A stretch of DNA of 64,000 nt. Source: UBA2882 sp051877575. Lineage in GTDB: Bacteria > Bacillota > Clostridia > Lachnospirales > Lachnospiraceae. The stretch is taken from positions 1-64,000 of the forward strand of contig JBJEJA010000035.1 in the NCBI GenBank assembly GCA_051877575.1, in the 5' to 3' direction. Positions 16,364 to 25,558 of the stretch are shown here, one piece after another. The position numbers and the translations under genes are program-made. Under the pieces are notes generated by a model. The model had not been told where the DNA came from. It searched no databases and was given only the letters and a program-made list of their open reading frames with translations. The first letter of the stretch is position 1. Each line of letters begins with the position of its first letter.

Positions 16364-17467
16364 TTATTTCTCCCTATATAGTCCGGCAGTGACGCTGACC
16401 CATTCATTTTGTCTGGTCACTTCCAACACTTCCATACCTGCAGCCTTTACCGCATCCACCACAAGCTGTTCTTTTTCCGCGATGATGCCGGATGTAATAT
16501 AAATACCACCCTTTTTCAGATGCTGCTTTACGACAGGTGTCAGCGGCAGCAATACTTCGGCCAGTATGTTCGCCACTACGATATCGTATTTACCGTATCC
16601 CACCTTGTCCTGTATTTCCTGATCGGTAATGATATTGCCGATCATCATTTCAAATGTATCCGCAGGAATGCCGTTCATTTCCATATTCTCACGGACCGCT
16701 TCCACGGCGCAGGGGTCCAGATCGGTCCCCACCGCTTCCCGGATGCCGTACATCAGGGAAACAATTGCCAGAATACCACTTCCGGTTCCCACATCCAAAA
16801 GCACAGTATCCGGCGTGATATATTTTTTTAACTGTCTGATACACAGCTGGGTTGTCTCATGCATACCCGTACCGAAAGCCGTACCGGGATCGATATGCAG
16901 CACCTTTTTATCCGCATCCTCGGGCTTTACTTCTTCCCAGGAAGGGGTTACCAGCAGGTCATCGATATAAAACTGGTGAAAAAACTCTTTCCAGTTGTTC
17001 ATCCAGTCCTTATCCTCGGTTTCGGAAATGACGATACTTCCTTCACCGATATCCATATAGCGGCGGATATCATCCAGTTTCTCTTTTACCGCTGCCACCA
17101 GGGCATCCATGTCAACAGGTTGTCCACTGCTAACCATAAAATAGGAATTGTCCGCATTTTCACTCAATCCTGCCTGCAGGCCGTTACCTCCGTCAGCATT
17201 GCTGCCGCAGCAGCCATTATCACAGTTTGCATTTTCTTCATCCTCATTTTCTTCATCCGGCACTTCCACAAAGAAGCTCAGATAGGCAATCCCGTCATCC
17301 GCCGGACCATCGGGAAGAATATCCACAAACATCTGCTCTTTTTCCCAAGCCGTCAGGGGCACATGATCCTCGATCATGGCACCTTCCAGTCCAATATCAT
17401 ATAAATCGGAGATAATGATATCTTCTGCCTCCGTTACTGTTTTGATGGTCAGTTTTTTCCACTTCAT
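16364..17467 (-). CDS. prmA: Ribosomal protein L11 methyltransferase PrmA with low-complexity insert
   Basis: 367 residues, longer than the roughly 310 usual for the family. The C-terminal half holds the SAM-binding site LLDVGTGSGILAIVSL near residue 222, and the motif VVANILAEVLLPL expected for PrmA. The extra length is an insert at about residues 77-112 in the N-terminal substrate-recognition region, rich in Glu/Asn/Asp/Gly with three close cysteines (CDNGCCG). Such an insert is probably a surface loop; its composition suggests recent expansion. It is the second gene of the hisD-prmA-rsmE run. Confidence 0.94.
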   Translation of the reverse strand: MKWKKLTIKTVTEAEDIIISDLYDIGLEGAMIEDHVPLTAWEKEQMFVDILPDGPADDGIAYLSFFVEVPDEENEDEENANCDNGCCGSNADGGNGLQAGLSENADNSYFMVSSGQPVDMDALVAAVKEKLDDIRRYMDIGEGSIVISETEDKDWMNNWKEFFHQFYIDDLLVTPSWEEVKPEDADKKVLHIDPGTAFGTGMHETTQLCIRQLKKYITPDTVLLDVGTGSGILAIVSLMYGIREAVGTDLDPCAVEAVRENMEMNGIPADTFEMMIGNIITDQEIQDKVGYGKYDIVVANILAEVLLPLTPVVKQHLKKGGIYITSGIIAEKEQLVVDAVKAAGMEVLEVTRQNEWVSVTAGLYREK

Positions 17468-17484
17468 ATTGTTCCCCCGTTATC

Positions 17485-18747
17485 CTATTTTAACCGCAGT
17501 GCCACCGACATTTCGTGTGCCGCCAGTCCTTCGGTATGCGCCATCGTCATACAGGTTTCGGACAGATTTGTCAATCCCTCTTTGGTAATGTATTGCACAA
17601 AAGAAGTTTTCAAAAACGTTCCTACCCACACGCCATTGGAAAATCTGGCATTTTTCATAGTCGGCAATGTATGATTGGTACCGGAACAGTAATCTCCCAA
17701 CGCAACCGGTGCATCCTCTCCGATAAAAAGAGAGCCGAACTGATGAAGCTTCTTGCTGTATTCCTTCGGATCTTTGGTGTGCACTTCCAGATGCTCGGGT
17801 GCCGCCTCATTGGCGATCTGTGCCATCTCATCCATACTTTCGGCAATGATAATGGTTCCGTTATCTTCAAAGCTCTGCATTGCAGCCTCTCCCGTAGGAA
17901 GCTTTGCAGCCAATTCTTCCATGGATTTCAATATCTCGGGCACCTTGCTTTCATCCGTCGTTACCAAAACGGATTTTGCAAAGGCATCATGTTCACTCTG
18001 TGCCAGCAGATCAATGGCAATATACTCGGGATTTGCTGTTTCATCCGCTACAATCAGCACTTCACTGGGACCTGCCAGAGAGTCAATCCCTACCGTGCCC
18101 ATAACCTGACGTTTCGCCTCCGTTACATAACGGTTACCCGGTCCCGCAATCAGGTCTACTTTGGCAATGGACTCTGTCCCGTAAGCCATGGCAGCCACCG
18201 CCTGGGCGCCGCCGACCGTATAGATTTCATCGGCTCCCGCAATATTCAGGGCAACCAGGGTTGCCGGATGAATGGTTCCGAACTGTTTGTTGGCCGGAGA
18301 ACATGCCGCCACGCGTTTTACCCCGGCAATCTTTGCCGGAATAGTCAGCATCAGCGCTGTACTGGGCAAAGGAAATCTGCCGCCCGGCACATAAAGACCC
18401 GCACCGTCCACAGGGATCAACCGGTGTCCGAGCTCCACTCCTGCAACGGGGCTCTGTACATCCAGCGGCTTGATACAGTCAAGCTGTGCTTTTGCATAAA
18501 ATGCGATCTGATCCGCAGCTTTCCGGAAGCTCTCCACGACTTTATCATCCACCTGTTCATAAGCCTTTTTTATATCATCCTTTGACACTTTGATTTCATC
18601 TAATTCCGCATTATCAAACTTCTTTGCAAAATCCTTTAAAGCCTGATCTTTATTCTGACGCACTTCGCAGATAATATCCGCAACCGCTTTTGTGGCCTGT
18701 GCATCCCGTACCTCTTTTGCCTCTTTTGCCGATTTATAATATTTCAT
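17485..18747 (-). CDS. hisD: Histidinol dehydrogenase HisD
   Basis: 420 residues. Catalyses the last two oxidation steps of histidine synthesis, L-histidinol to L-histidine, with NAD and zinc. Recognisable blocks: VPGGRFPLPSTALM, GGAQAVAAMAYGTESI, GPGNRYVTEAKRQV, DSLAGPSEVLIVAD, the catalytic pair in EAAPEHLEVHT near residue 316 and CSGTNHTLPT. No other his genes are present, so it is separated from the rest of the pathway and leads a translation-related gene run. It has its own consensus-like promoter. Confidence 0.95.
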   Translation of the reverse strand: MKYYKSAKEAKEVRDAQATKAVADIICEVRQNKDQALKDFAKKFDNAELDEIKVSKDDIKKAYEQVDDKVVESFRKAADQIAFYAKAQLDCIKPLDVQSPVAGVELGHRLIPVDGAGLYVPGGRFPLPSTALMLTIPAKIAGVKRVAACSPANKQFGTIHPATLVALNIAGADEIYTVGGAQAVAAMAYGTESIAKVDLIAGPGNRYVTEAKRQVMGTVGIDSLAGPSEVLIVADETANPEYIAIDLLAQSEHDAFAKSVLVTTDESKVPEILKSMEELAAKLPTGEAAMQSFEDNGTIIIAESMDEMAQIANEAAPEHLEVHTKDPKEYSKKLHQFGSLFIGEDAPVALGDYCSGTNHTLPTMKNARFSNGVWVGTFLKTSFVQYITKEGLTNLSETCMTMAHTEGLAAHEMSVALRLK

Positions 18748-18773
18748 AGTATTGTCCTCCTAAATCTATGGCT

Positions 18774-18802
18774 ATTGTATCAGCAGTTTTGCCGATAGTC
18801 AA
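18774..18802 (-). promoter_or_regulatory. Sigma-A-type promoter of the hisD-prmA-rsmE-desulfurase-thiI run
   Basis: On the minus strand TTGACT (18797-18802) and TACAAT (18774-18779) are separated by 17 bases. They lie about 30 bases before the hisD start. Confidence 0.7.
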
Positions 18803-18864
18803 AATTTTCTTAAATCCTTAGGTATTATAACATAATCCTTCTCCTTGTTGGACATACTTTCCTT

Positions 18865-19428
18865 ATGAAAAACAAAAAGATACACTTTTCACCAAAATTT
18901 CATCCGTCTCATTTCCCGCAGACTGTCTTTCTCTTTTTTACCGCTTCCGTTACGGGCTATATCTGGGAAGTCCTGCTGACCTATGTACTGACAGGTATTC
19001 TTTGCAACCGCGGCTTTCTTTACGGTCCCTGGCTCCCCATTTACGGCTTTGGCGCTTTATTTCTTTCTCTCCTGCTCAACCGTTTTTCCTCGCATCCCAT
19101 ACGTGTATTTTTTCTGTCCGGTCTCATCGGAAGTCTTTTGGAGCTCATTACCGGACTGGCCCTGAACACCTACTGGCATATCCGCTACTGGGACTACTCT
19201 ACTCTGACTTTTGATTTAAACGGATATATTTCTCTTTTGTCCTTCCTGGGTTTTGGAATCGCGGGCTGCCTCTGGATCTGTTTTCTCGTGCCCCGTCTAC
19301 TGTATCTTTGGGACAGAGTTCCCCGCGGGCTGCAAAAAGTCCTTGTCCTTCTGTTTCTTATTATTTTTCTGCCGGACTATATGATTTCCCTTGTCCGCCC
19401 AAACACCGGACTGGGAATAACCTTTTAA
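18865..19428 (+). CDS. CmpB-like predicted membrane protein (putative ABC transporter permease family)
   Basis: 187 residues with about five hydrophobic helices. It carries the hallmarks of the ABC_trans_CmpB family: RGFLYGPWLPIYGFGAL, the conserved E in GSLLELITG, YWDYS and NLNGY-like FDLNGYISLLSFLGFG. The family name is historical; no ATPase gene is nearby and the biochemical role is unknown. It is divergent from hisD and ends at a shared hairpin with dnaJ. Confidence 0.85.
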   Translation: MKNKKIHFSPKFHPSHFPQTVFLFFTASVTGYIWEVLLTYVLTGILCNRGFLYGPWLPIYGFGALFLSLLLNRFSSHPIRVFFLSGLIGSLLELITGLALNTYWHIRYWDYSTLTFDLNGYISLLSFLGFGIAGCLWICFLVPRLLYLWDRVPRGLQKVLVLLFLIIFLPDYMISLVRPNTGLGITF

Positions 19429-19444
19429 CCTTTTAACATAAAAA

Positions 19445-19491
19445 CAGGGCTGTTATATATAGACAACATTTCCTACATATAACAACCCCTG
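19445..19491. terminator. Bidirectional hairpin between convergent cmpB-like gene and dnaJ
   Basis: CAGGG-TGTTATAT pairs with ATATAACA-CCCTG around an AT-rich loop. It lies between two converging genes, 16 bases past the plus-strand stop and 4 bases from the dnaJ stop. Confidence 0.6.
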
Positions 19492-19494
19492 AAA

Positions 19495-20655
19495 TTATTT
19501 GAATAATCCTTTTTTCTTTTTGTCTTTTCCTTCTCCGGCGGCTTTTTTATCCGACGCGTTCTTTACCGCATTCAGGGAATCTCCCGTTTCTTCGTCGAAC
19601 TTTTTCAGCAGTTCTTTTGCCTCAAAAGAAAGCTTGGTCGGCGTCTGTACAACCAGTGTCACATAATGGTCACCGCGTACTTCCTTATTCCGCAAGGTCG
19701 GTACACCCTTTCCTTTTAAACGGACTTTGGTATCCGTCTGAGTTCCCGCCTTCACTTCATATGCCACGCGGCCGTCAATGGTATCGATCAGGATTTCACC
19801 GCCCAACGCCGCAACCGCATAGGAAATCGGCACTGTCGAAAAGATATTGTAGTCCTGTCTCTGGAAAATGGGATGTCTCTGCACCAGTACTTCCACCAGC
19901 AGATCACCTCTGGGACCACCATTTGTTCCCGGCTCTCCCTTATCCCGGATACGGATGCTCTGACCGTCATCAATCCCGGCAGGCACGGAAACCTGAATTT
20001 TCTTTTTGCTTGCAATATAACCGCTTCCATGGCAGTCCGGACATTTTTCTTTGATGATTTTACCTGTTCCGCCGCAATCGGGACATGTCTGTACATTACG
20101 GACAGTTCCAAAGAAAGACTGACTGGTAAATACAACCTGACCCTTGCCGCCGCATTTACTACAGGTTTCCTTCGTTGTTCCGGGTTTTGCCCCCGTACCG
20201 CGGCAGGTCTTACATTCATCCTTTAATGTCAGCTCAATTTCCTTTTCAGCGCCAAAACATGCCTCTTCAAAGGTAACACGCACGCTGGTCCGGATGTTTG
20301 CACCTTTCATGGAACCGTTGTTTGCCCTTCTGCTTCCGCCGCCAAACATACCGCCGAACAGATCGCCGAAAATATCACCGAAGTCCATACTGTCGAAGTC
20401 AAATCCGCCTGCCCCTCCGGCACCTTCAAAGGCCGCGTGTCCGTACTGGTCATACTGTCTGCGCTTTTCCGGATCGCTGAGGATTGCATATGCTTCGGAT
20501 GCTTCCTTAAATTTCTTTTCCGCCTCCGCGTCTCCCGGATTCATATCGGGATGATACTTTTTGGCAAGGACACGATATGCTTTTTTGATTGCGGCATCAT
20601 CCGCATTTTTATCCACTCCAAGGACTTCATAATAGTCTCTTTTTTGTTCTGCCAT
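19495..20655 (-). CDS. dnaJ: Chaperone DnaJ
   Basis: 386 residues. J domain at 1-70 with HPD at 35-37, Gly/Phe-rich linker (about 75-115), zinc-finger domain at about 145-210 with four CxxCxGxG units (CKTCRGTG, CSKCGGKG, CPDCGGTG, CPDCHGSG), and C-terminal substrate-binding domains. It stimulates DnaK ATPase and delivers clients. Last gene of hrcA-grpE-dnaK-dnaJ, 95 bases after dnaK. The C-terminus ends in a Lys-rich tail. Confidence 0.97.
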   Translation of the reverse strand: MAEQKRDYYEVLGVDKNADDAAIKKAYRVLAKKYHPDMNPGDAEAEKKFKEASEAYAILSDPEKRRQYDQYGHAAFEGAGGAGGFDFDSMDFGDIFGDLFGGMFGGGSRRANNGSMKGANIRTSVRVTFEEACFGAEKEIELTLKDECKTCRGTGAKPGTTKETCSKCGGKGQVVFTSQSFFGTVRNVQTCPDCGGTGKIIKEKCPDCHGSGYIASKKKIQVSVPAGIDDGQSIRIRDKGEPGTNGGPRGDLLVEVLVQRHPIFQRQDYNIFSTVPISYAVAALGGEILIDTIDGRVAYEVKAGTQTDTKVRLKGKGVPTLRNKEVRGDHYVTLVVQTPTKLSFEAKELLKKFDEETGDSLNAVKNASDKKAAGEGKDKKKKGLFK

Positions 20656-20750
20656 AACTGTTCCTCTAATCTAACACCCGAGAAAAGCACTGTCATAAAA
20701 CAATGCTTCCCCGGTTTCTTATCATTTTTTTAATTGCTCCGTTTTCTATC

Positions 20751-22628
20751 TTACACTTCACGATAGTCGCCGTCAACCACATCATCTTCGGGTGCGCTTG
20801 TTCCGGCATTCATATCAGGACCTGCGCCCGCACCCATATCGGGACCTGCTGCGCCGGAAGCCTGTGCCTGCTCATATACCTTGGTAAACAGAGCCTGTGC
20901 GGATGTCATCAGCTTCTCTTTTCCTGCCTTCAATTCATCCAGCTGGCTGTCGGATAATTCCTGAACATCCTTTGTCTTTTCAAGGATATCTTTTAATGCC
21001 TGAAGATCAGCCTCTACAGGAGCTTTTTCGCTGTCGGACAATTTATCTCCTACATCCTTTAATGCTTTCTCTGTCTGGAATACGAAAGAGTCAGCTTCAT
21101 TTCTGGTATCAATTGCTTCTTTTCTTCTCTTATCCTGTGCCTCATATTCTGCCGCTTCTTTTACAGCCTTCTCAATATCGGCATCGGACATGTTGGAACC
21201 TGCGGTAATGGTAATGTGCTGTTCCTTACCTGTACCAAGATCTTTGGCAGATACATTTACGATACCGTTTGCGTCGATATCGAAAGTAACCTCGATCTGA
21301 GGAATTCCTCTCGGAGCGGGTGCAATACCGTCCAGTCTGAACTGTCCCAGAGATTTGTTATCTCTCGCAAACTGTCTCTCGCCCTGTAATACGTTGATAT
21401 CAACGGCTGTCTGATTATCTGCTGCCGTAGAGAATACCTGACTCTTCTTGGTAGGGATCGTTGTATTTCTCTCGATCAGTTTTGTTGCAATACCTCCCTG
21501 TGTTTCGATAGAAAGTGACAAAGGAGTAACATCCAGAAGCAGGATATCGCCTGCGCCTGCATCGCCTGCTAATTTACCACCCTGAACGGAAGCACCCAGT
21601 GCCACACATTCATCGGGGTTCAAAGATTTGTTAGGCTCTTTTCCGGTCAACTGTTTTACTTTTTCCTGTACGGCAGGAATACGTGTAGAACCGCCTACCA
21701 GTAATACCTTGCCGATATCGGCATTGGTAAGTCCCGCATCTTTCATGGCATTCTGAACCGGGATTGCCGTTCTCTCTACCAAGTCTGATGTCAACTCGTC
21801 AAATTTTGCTCTGGTTAAGTTCATATCAAAGTGCTTCGGTCCTTCTGACGTTGCAGTGATGAAAGGCAGGTTGATATTTGTTGTAGTAGCGGAGGATAAC
21901 TCTTTCTTAGCTTTTTCTGCCGCTTCTTTTAATCTCTGAAGTGCCATCTTATCGTTGGATAAGTCAACGCCTTCTGCTTTCTTAAACTCCGATAACATCC
22001 AGTCGATGATCTTCTGGTCGAAGTCATCACCGCCAAGGTGTGTATCACCGTTTGTAGCCAGTACTTCGATAACGCCGTCACCGATCTCGATGATGGAAAC
22101 ATCAAATGTACCGCCGCCCAAATCGTATACCATGATCTTCTGTTCACTTTCATTATCAAGACCATAAGCCAGAGCTGCCGCTGTAGGCTCGTTGATAATA
22201 CGTTTTACGTCAAGTCCTGCGATCTTGCCGGCATCCTTTGTTGCCTGACGCTGTGCATCGTTGAAGTAGGCAGGAACGGTAATAACAGCTTCTGTTACTT
22301 TTTCACCTAAGTAATTCTCTGCATCCGCTTTCAATTTCTGAAGGATCATAGCGGAAATCTGCTGAGGAGAATATTTTTTGTCATCAATTGTACGACCTCT
22401 GTCTGTACCCATATCTCTCTTAATGGAAGAAATGGTCTTATCGGCATTGGTAACCGCCTGACGTTTTGCGGGCTCGCCGACCAGTCTTTCTCCTGTCTTT
22501 GTAAATGCCACTACAGAGGGAGTTGTTCTGGCTCCTTCCTGATTTGCGATAACGGTGGGTTTACCACCTTCCATAACAGCTACACAACTGTTTGTTGTAC
22601 CTAAGTCAATACCAATAATTTTGCTCAT
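20751..22628 (-). CDS. dnaK: Chaperone DnaK (Hsp70)
   Basis: 625 residues from the ATG at 22628, preceded by GGGAGG; the longer frame has seven extra residues and no ribosome site. The nucleotide-binding domain begins MSKIIGIDLGTTNSCVAV and includes VYDLGGGTFDVSI. The substrate-binding domain follows from VTPLSLSIETQGG, and the lid ends with the usual acidic tail EDDVVDGDY. It lacks the short loop insert found in proteobacterial homologues, as in other Firmicutes. Expression should follow HrcA/CIRCE control at the head of the operon. Confidence 0.98.
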   Translation of the reverse strand: MSKIIGIDLGTTNSCVAVMEGGKPTVIANQEGARTTPSVVAFTKTGERLVGEPAKRQAVTNADKTISSIKRDMGTDRGRTIDDKKYSPQQISAMILQKLKADAENYLGEKVTEAVITVPAYFNDAQRQATKDAGKIAGLDVKRIINEPTAAALAYGLDNESEQKIMVYDLGGGTFDVSIIEIGDGVIEVLATNGDTHLGGDDFDQKIIDWMLSEFKKAEGVDLSNDKMALQRLKEAAEKAKKELSSATTTNINLPFITATSEGPKHFDMNLTRAKFDELTSDLVERTAIPVQNAMKDAGLTNADIGKVLLVGGSTRIPAVQEKVKQLTGKEPNKSLNPDECVALGASVQGGKLAGDAGAGDILLLDVTPLSLSIETQGGIATKLIERNTTIPTKKSQVFSTAADNQTAVDINVLQGERQFARDNKSLGQFRLDGIAPAPRGIPQIEVTFDIDANGIVNVSAKDLGTGKEQHITITAGSNMSDADIEKAVKEAAEYEAQDKRRKEAIDTRNEADSFVFQTEKALKDVGDKLSDSEKAPVEADLQALKDILEKTKDVQELSDSQLDELKAGKEKLMTSAQALFTKVYEQAQASGAAGPDMGAGAGPDMNAGTSAPEDDVVDGDYREV

Positions 22629-22673
22629 AATGATTACCTCCCGGGCCACTGCCCATATTTTAGTTTAATTTGT

Positions 22674-23348
22674 TTACTGTACTACTGCTACCATGCTGTG
22701 TCTTACGACCGTATCATGATATAGATATCCTTTTTGCAGCTCCTGCGCCACTACTCCGGATTCAAACTCCTCAGACTCAACCTGCATAACCGCGTTGTGC
22801 AAGTTCGGGTCAAATTCCAAACCGACCGCCTCAATCGGCTTGACTCCGATGGCTTCCAGTTCGGTTACCATCTGCTTATATATCTTGTTCATGCCGTCTA
22901 CAAAAGGACTGTCTTTTTCGTCCTCCGGGACGGTCATAAGGCCTCTTTCAAAATTGTCGATTACCGGAAGTATCTTTTCTATGACACTTTTTGCTCCGGT
23001 TTCAAACATCGCTGTTTTTTCTTTTTCGGAACGGTTGCGGAAATTTTCAAATTCGGCCAGCTGCCTCTTTACCTTATCCTCAAGTTCCTCTATCTTTTCC
23101 TGCGCCTTATCTTTCTTCTTTTCTTTTTTTCCGAAGATCTTTTTTCCTTCTTCCGCAGACGCTTCTTCGGTTTCTTCCGTCTTTTCTGTTTCTTCCGAAG
23201 TTGCCTCTTCCGCCTCTTCGGATGCCTCTGCAGGCTTTTCTTGAACAGTTTCTTCCTCATCCTTTTCTGCGGTTTCCTGTGTTTCCTGCACAGCCTCTTC
23301 TTCCTCTGCCGCTTTTTGATCCTGTATTTCTTTCTCCATATCCGGCAT
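22674..23348 (-). CDS. grpE: Nucleotide exchange factor GrpE with long acidic N-terminus
   Basis: 224 residues. The C-terminal half is typical GrpE: a long coiled helix (EKIEELEDKVKRQLAEFENFRNRSEKEK) and a beta domain ending in VEPIEAVG-like and LQKGYLYHDTVVRHSMVAV. It promotes ADP release from DnaK. The first 90 residues are almost only Glu, Ala, Thr and Lys and look disordered; they are longer than in Bacillus GrpE. It lies between hrcA and dnaK. Confidence 0.96.
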   Translation of the reverse strand: MPDMEKEIQDQKAAEEEEAVQETQETAEKDEEETVQEKPAEASEEAEEATSEETEKTEETEEASAEEGKKIFGKKEKKKDKAQEKIEELEDKVKRQLAEFENFRNRSEKEKTAMFETGAKSVIEKILPVIDNFERGLMTVPEDEKDSPFVDGMNKIYKQMVTELEAIGVKPIEAVGLEFDPNLHNAVMQVESEEFESGVVAQELQKGYLYHDTVVRHSMVAVVQ

Positions 23349-23376
23349 TATCTCATCCCTTTCTCAGATTTTTGTT

Positions 23377-24429
23377 CTATGGCTTCTTACCATACAAGTC
23401 TTCCAACTGTTTCATCAGATTTTGCAGTGTACCGACTACCTTTTCATAATCCATACGTTTCGGCCCGATGATACCGATGGTCCCTTTCATACCTTCTCCC
23501 AATTCATAAGTTGCCGTCACTACGCTGCAGTCCTTCATGGAAGAAACCGGGGTCTCGTCACCGATATAAACCTGAATACCTGTATTGTCTTCCTTTGCCA
23601 GAGTGTCCTGCACCAAAGTGGTCAGCAACTGTTTCTCTTCAAAGGTACTGATAATTTCACTCGCCTTTTCCTGATCCGCAAGTTCGGGGTATTTGAAAAT
23701 ATTATTGGCTCCCGAAGTATAAATCTGCAGGTCATCGTCTGCCTTGATGGATTCTGCCACCGCATCGATTACCTCACCCACGATATCGCTGTGAATGCCT
23801 GCCTGCTGTTTTAATCTGGCAACCAGACCGAGATTGATCTCTTCGATCGGTAATCCGTTTAAATGGGTGTTCAACAAAATATTGAGTTTCAACAACGTCT
23901 CGTCATCCAGTTCCCCGGGAACAGTCAACATGTTGTTTTTGATAATGTTTCCTTCCAAAACGATGACCGCTACCAGTTGGGTCGCATCCACTCTGGAAAG
24001 CTGAATGAATTTCAGACGGTTGCCGCTGTAGCTCGGTGCCGAAATCATCGACGCATAATTGGTATTGACAGCCAGCGTCTTTGCGACCTGCTTTAAAAGC
24101 TGGTCCATTTTCTCTTCCTTTTCCAAGAGAAGATCCTTCAGCTCTTCAACCTCTCTGGTCTTTTCCTGCATCTGCGTATCCATTTGTGCCATCATGGTAT
24201 CTACATACAGTCTGTAGCCCTTGTCGGAAGGAATACGTCCGGCGGAAGTATGTGGCTGAATGATATATCCCATTTCTTCCAGATCCGCCATCTCATTACG
24301 GATGGTCGCAGAGCTCAAATTCAGGTCTGTGTATTTGGAAATGGTGCGGCTTCCCACCGGTTCGCCGGTCTCTAAATAATTTTTAATGACCGCCTGCAGG
24401 ATTTTCATTTTTCTTTCATCCAGTTCCAC
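23377..24429 (-). CDS. hrcA: Heat-inducible repressor HrcA
   Basis: 350 residues if translation starts at GTG 24429 (VELDERKMKILQAVI), which aligns with the usual N-terminus of the family. An ATG at 24480 would add 17 residues but has no ribosome site, and a further upstream GTG lies inside the CIRCE operator. The N-terminal winged helix has GEPVGSRTISKY and LSSATIRNEMADLEEMGYI followed by PHTSAGRIPSDKGYR, all diagnostic. HrcA binds CIRCE and needs GroE-type chaperones for activity in Bacillus. First gene of its own repressed operon. Confidence 0.95.
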   Translation of the reverse strand: MELDERKMKILQAVIKNYLETGEPVGSRTISKYTDLNLSSATIRNEMADLEEMGYIIQPHTSAGRIPSDKGYRLYVDTMMAQMDTQMQEKTREVEELKDLLLEKEEKMDQLLKQVAKTLAVNTNYASMISAPSYSGNRLKFIQLSRVDATQLVAVIVLEGNIIKNNMLTVPGELDDETLLKLNILLNTHLNGLPIEEINLGLVARLKQQAGIHSDIVGEVIDAVAESIKADDDLQIYTSGANNIFKYPELADQEKASEIISTFEEKQLLTTLVQDTLAKEDNTGIQVYIGDETPVSSMKDCSVVTATYELGEGMKGTIGIIGPKRMDYEKVVGTLQNLMKQLEDLYGKKP

Positions 24430-24500
24430 ACCTTCACTTCCCTTCTCTGAACCCGTTGTTCCTTTTCTATTAGATAACATATGCAGCTTCGGCTGTTTTG

Positions 24501-24527
24501 TTAGCACTCATTTAGGTAGAGTGCTAA
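24501..24527. promoter_or_regulatory. CIRCE operator
   Basis: Perfect TTAGCACTC-N9-GAGTGCTAA inverted repeat, the HrcA-binding site, just downstream of the operon promoter and upstream of the hrcA start. Confidence 0.97.
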
Positions 24528-24543
24528 TATCTTTTCTGTACAT

Positions 24544-24572
24544 AACATATCACTACCTTTTTCTATTGTCAA
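24544..24572 (-). promoter_or_regulatory. Promoter of hrcA-grpE-dnaK-dnaJ
   Basis: Minus-strand TTGACA (24567-24572), 17 bases, TATGTT (24544-24549). CIRCE starts 16 bases further on, so bound HrcA would cover the early transcribed region. Confidence 0.8.
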
Positions 24573-24648
24573 CAACTTCAAACGAATTATTTATTAAAAA
24601 AATATAAAACAGAAGTCTTATGTTTCACCTTAGACGGCATCGAAATCT

Positions 24649-25557
24649 CTAGCCGGCATCATTTATTGACATTTCATTTGAGTCTTCACTTTCAGCCAGC
24701 TGTTCCGCTATCTTTTTTGCTTCCGTCGTATTTGCGATGCCGCCTTCAGCGGTTTCTTTCAGGGAATCATGCATTTTTTCTCCCACTTCACGCATGGCAT
24801 CAATAACCTGATCCGGCGGTATGCGGCTGCTGATGCCTGCCAGTGCCATATCCGCGCAGGAAAGCGCATTGACCGCTCCGATGACATTCCGCTTTACGCA
24901 GGGAACCTCTACCAGTCCCGCAACCGGATCACAGACAAGTCCCAGCAGATTTTTCAGTGCCATGGCTGCCGCCTGGGCAATCTGCACCGCATCTCCTCCT
25001 TTTAAATGCACCAGCGCACCTGCTGCCATCGCCGATGCCGACCCGATTTCCGCCTGACAGCCGCCTGCTGCTCCCGCTATAAATGCACGGGCTGCAATGA
25101 CCTGTCCTATCCCCGCAGCCACATACATTGCTTCTACCGCTTTTTCTTCTCCGCAATTTTCTTTCTTATAATAAGGAACCAGAACCGCAGGCAATACTCC
25201 GCAGGCACCGGCAGTGGGCGCAGCTACAATCCTTTTCATACAGGCATTTGATTCTCCGGTCTTTAATGCCGTAGCTATGACCTCTCCGACAAATTCACCG
25301 CAAAGAGGCTTCTGCGAACGGACATAATGTTCCATCCTTCCTCCCATACCTCCTACCAGACCGCTGTGGGATTCTATCTTCTCTTCATAATCTCTGACTT
25401 CCTCTTTCATGGCAGACCACATACCGCTCATTTTGCAGACAGAATCCTCCCGCGGTACATTTCTCTCATTCATATCATCCTCCAGGATTACTTCCCAGAA
25501 GGATTTCTTCTTTTCCTTACATATCTCTATAATTTCTTCCAGACTCCCAAATGCCAT
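24649..25557 (-). CDS. sdaAA: L-serine dehydratase, alpha subunit
   Basis: 302 residues from the ATG at 25557, preceded by GAGGAG. With the beta subunit it converts L-serine to pyruvate and ammonia through a 4Fe-4S cluster. Cluster-binding cysteines are visible in PTAGACGVLPA, GAAGGCQAEIGSA and LVCDPVAGLVEVPC. The start overlaps the sdaAB stop, so the subunits are translated together. It is the last gene of its unit; the region after it up to hrcA's promoter holds no gene. Confidence 0.95.
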   Translation of the reverse strand: MAFGSLEEIIEICKEKKKSFWEVILEDDMNERNVPREDSVCKMSGMWSAMKEEVRDYEEKIESHSGLVGGMGGRMEHYVRSQKPLCGEFVGEVIATALKTGESNACMKRIVAAPTAGACGVLPAVLVPYYKKENCGEEKAVEAMYVAAGIGQVIAARAFIAGAAGGCQAEIGSASAMAAGALVHLKGGDAVQIAQAAAMALKNLLGLVCDPVAGLVEVPCVKRNVIGAVNALSCADMALAGISSRIPPDQVIDAMREVGEKMHDSLKETAEGGIANTTEAKKIAEQLAESEDSNEMSINDAG

Positions 25558-25558
25558 T

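Noticed and set aside
17515..18585. 356-codon plus-strand frame opposite hisD
   Set aside because: hisD is complete with all motifs; the opposite frame has no family features and no start site.
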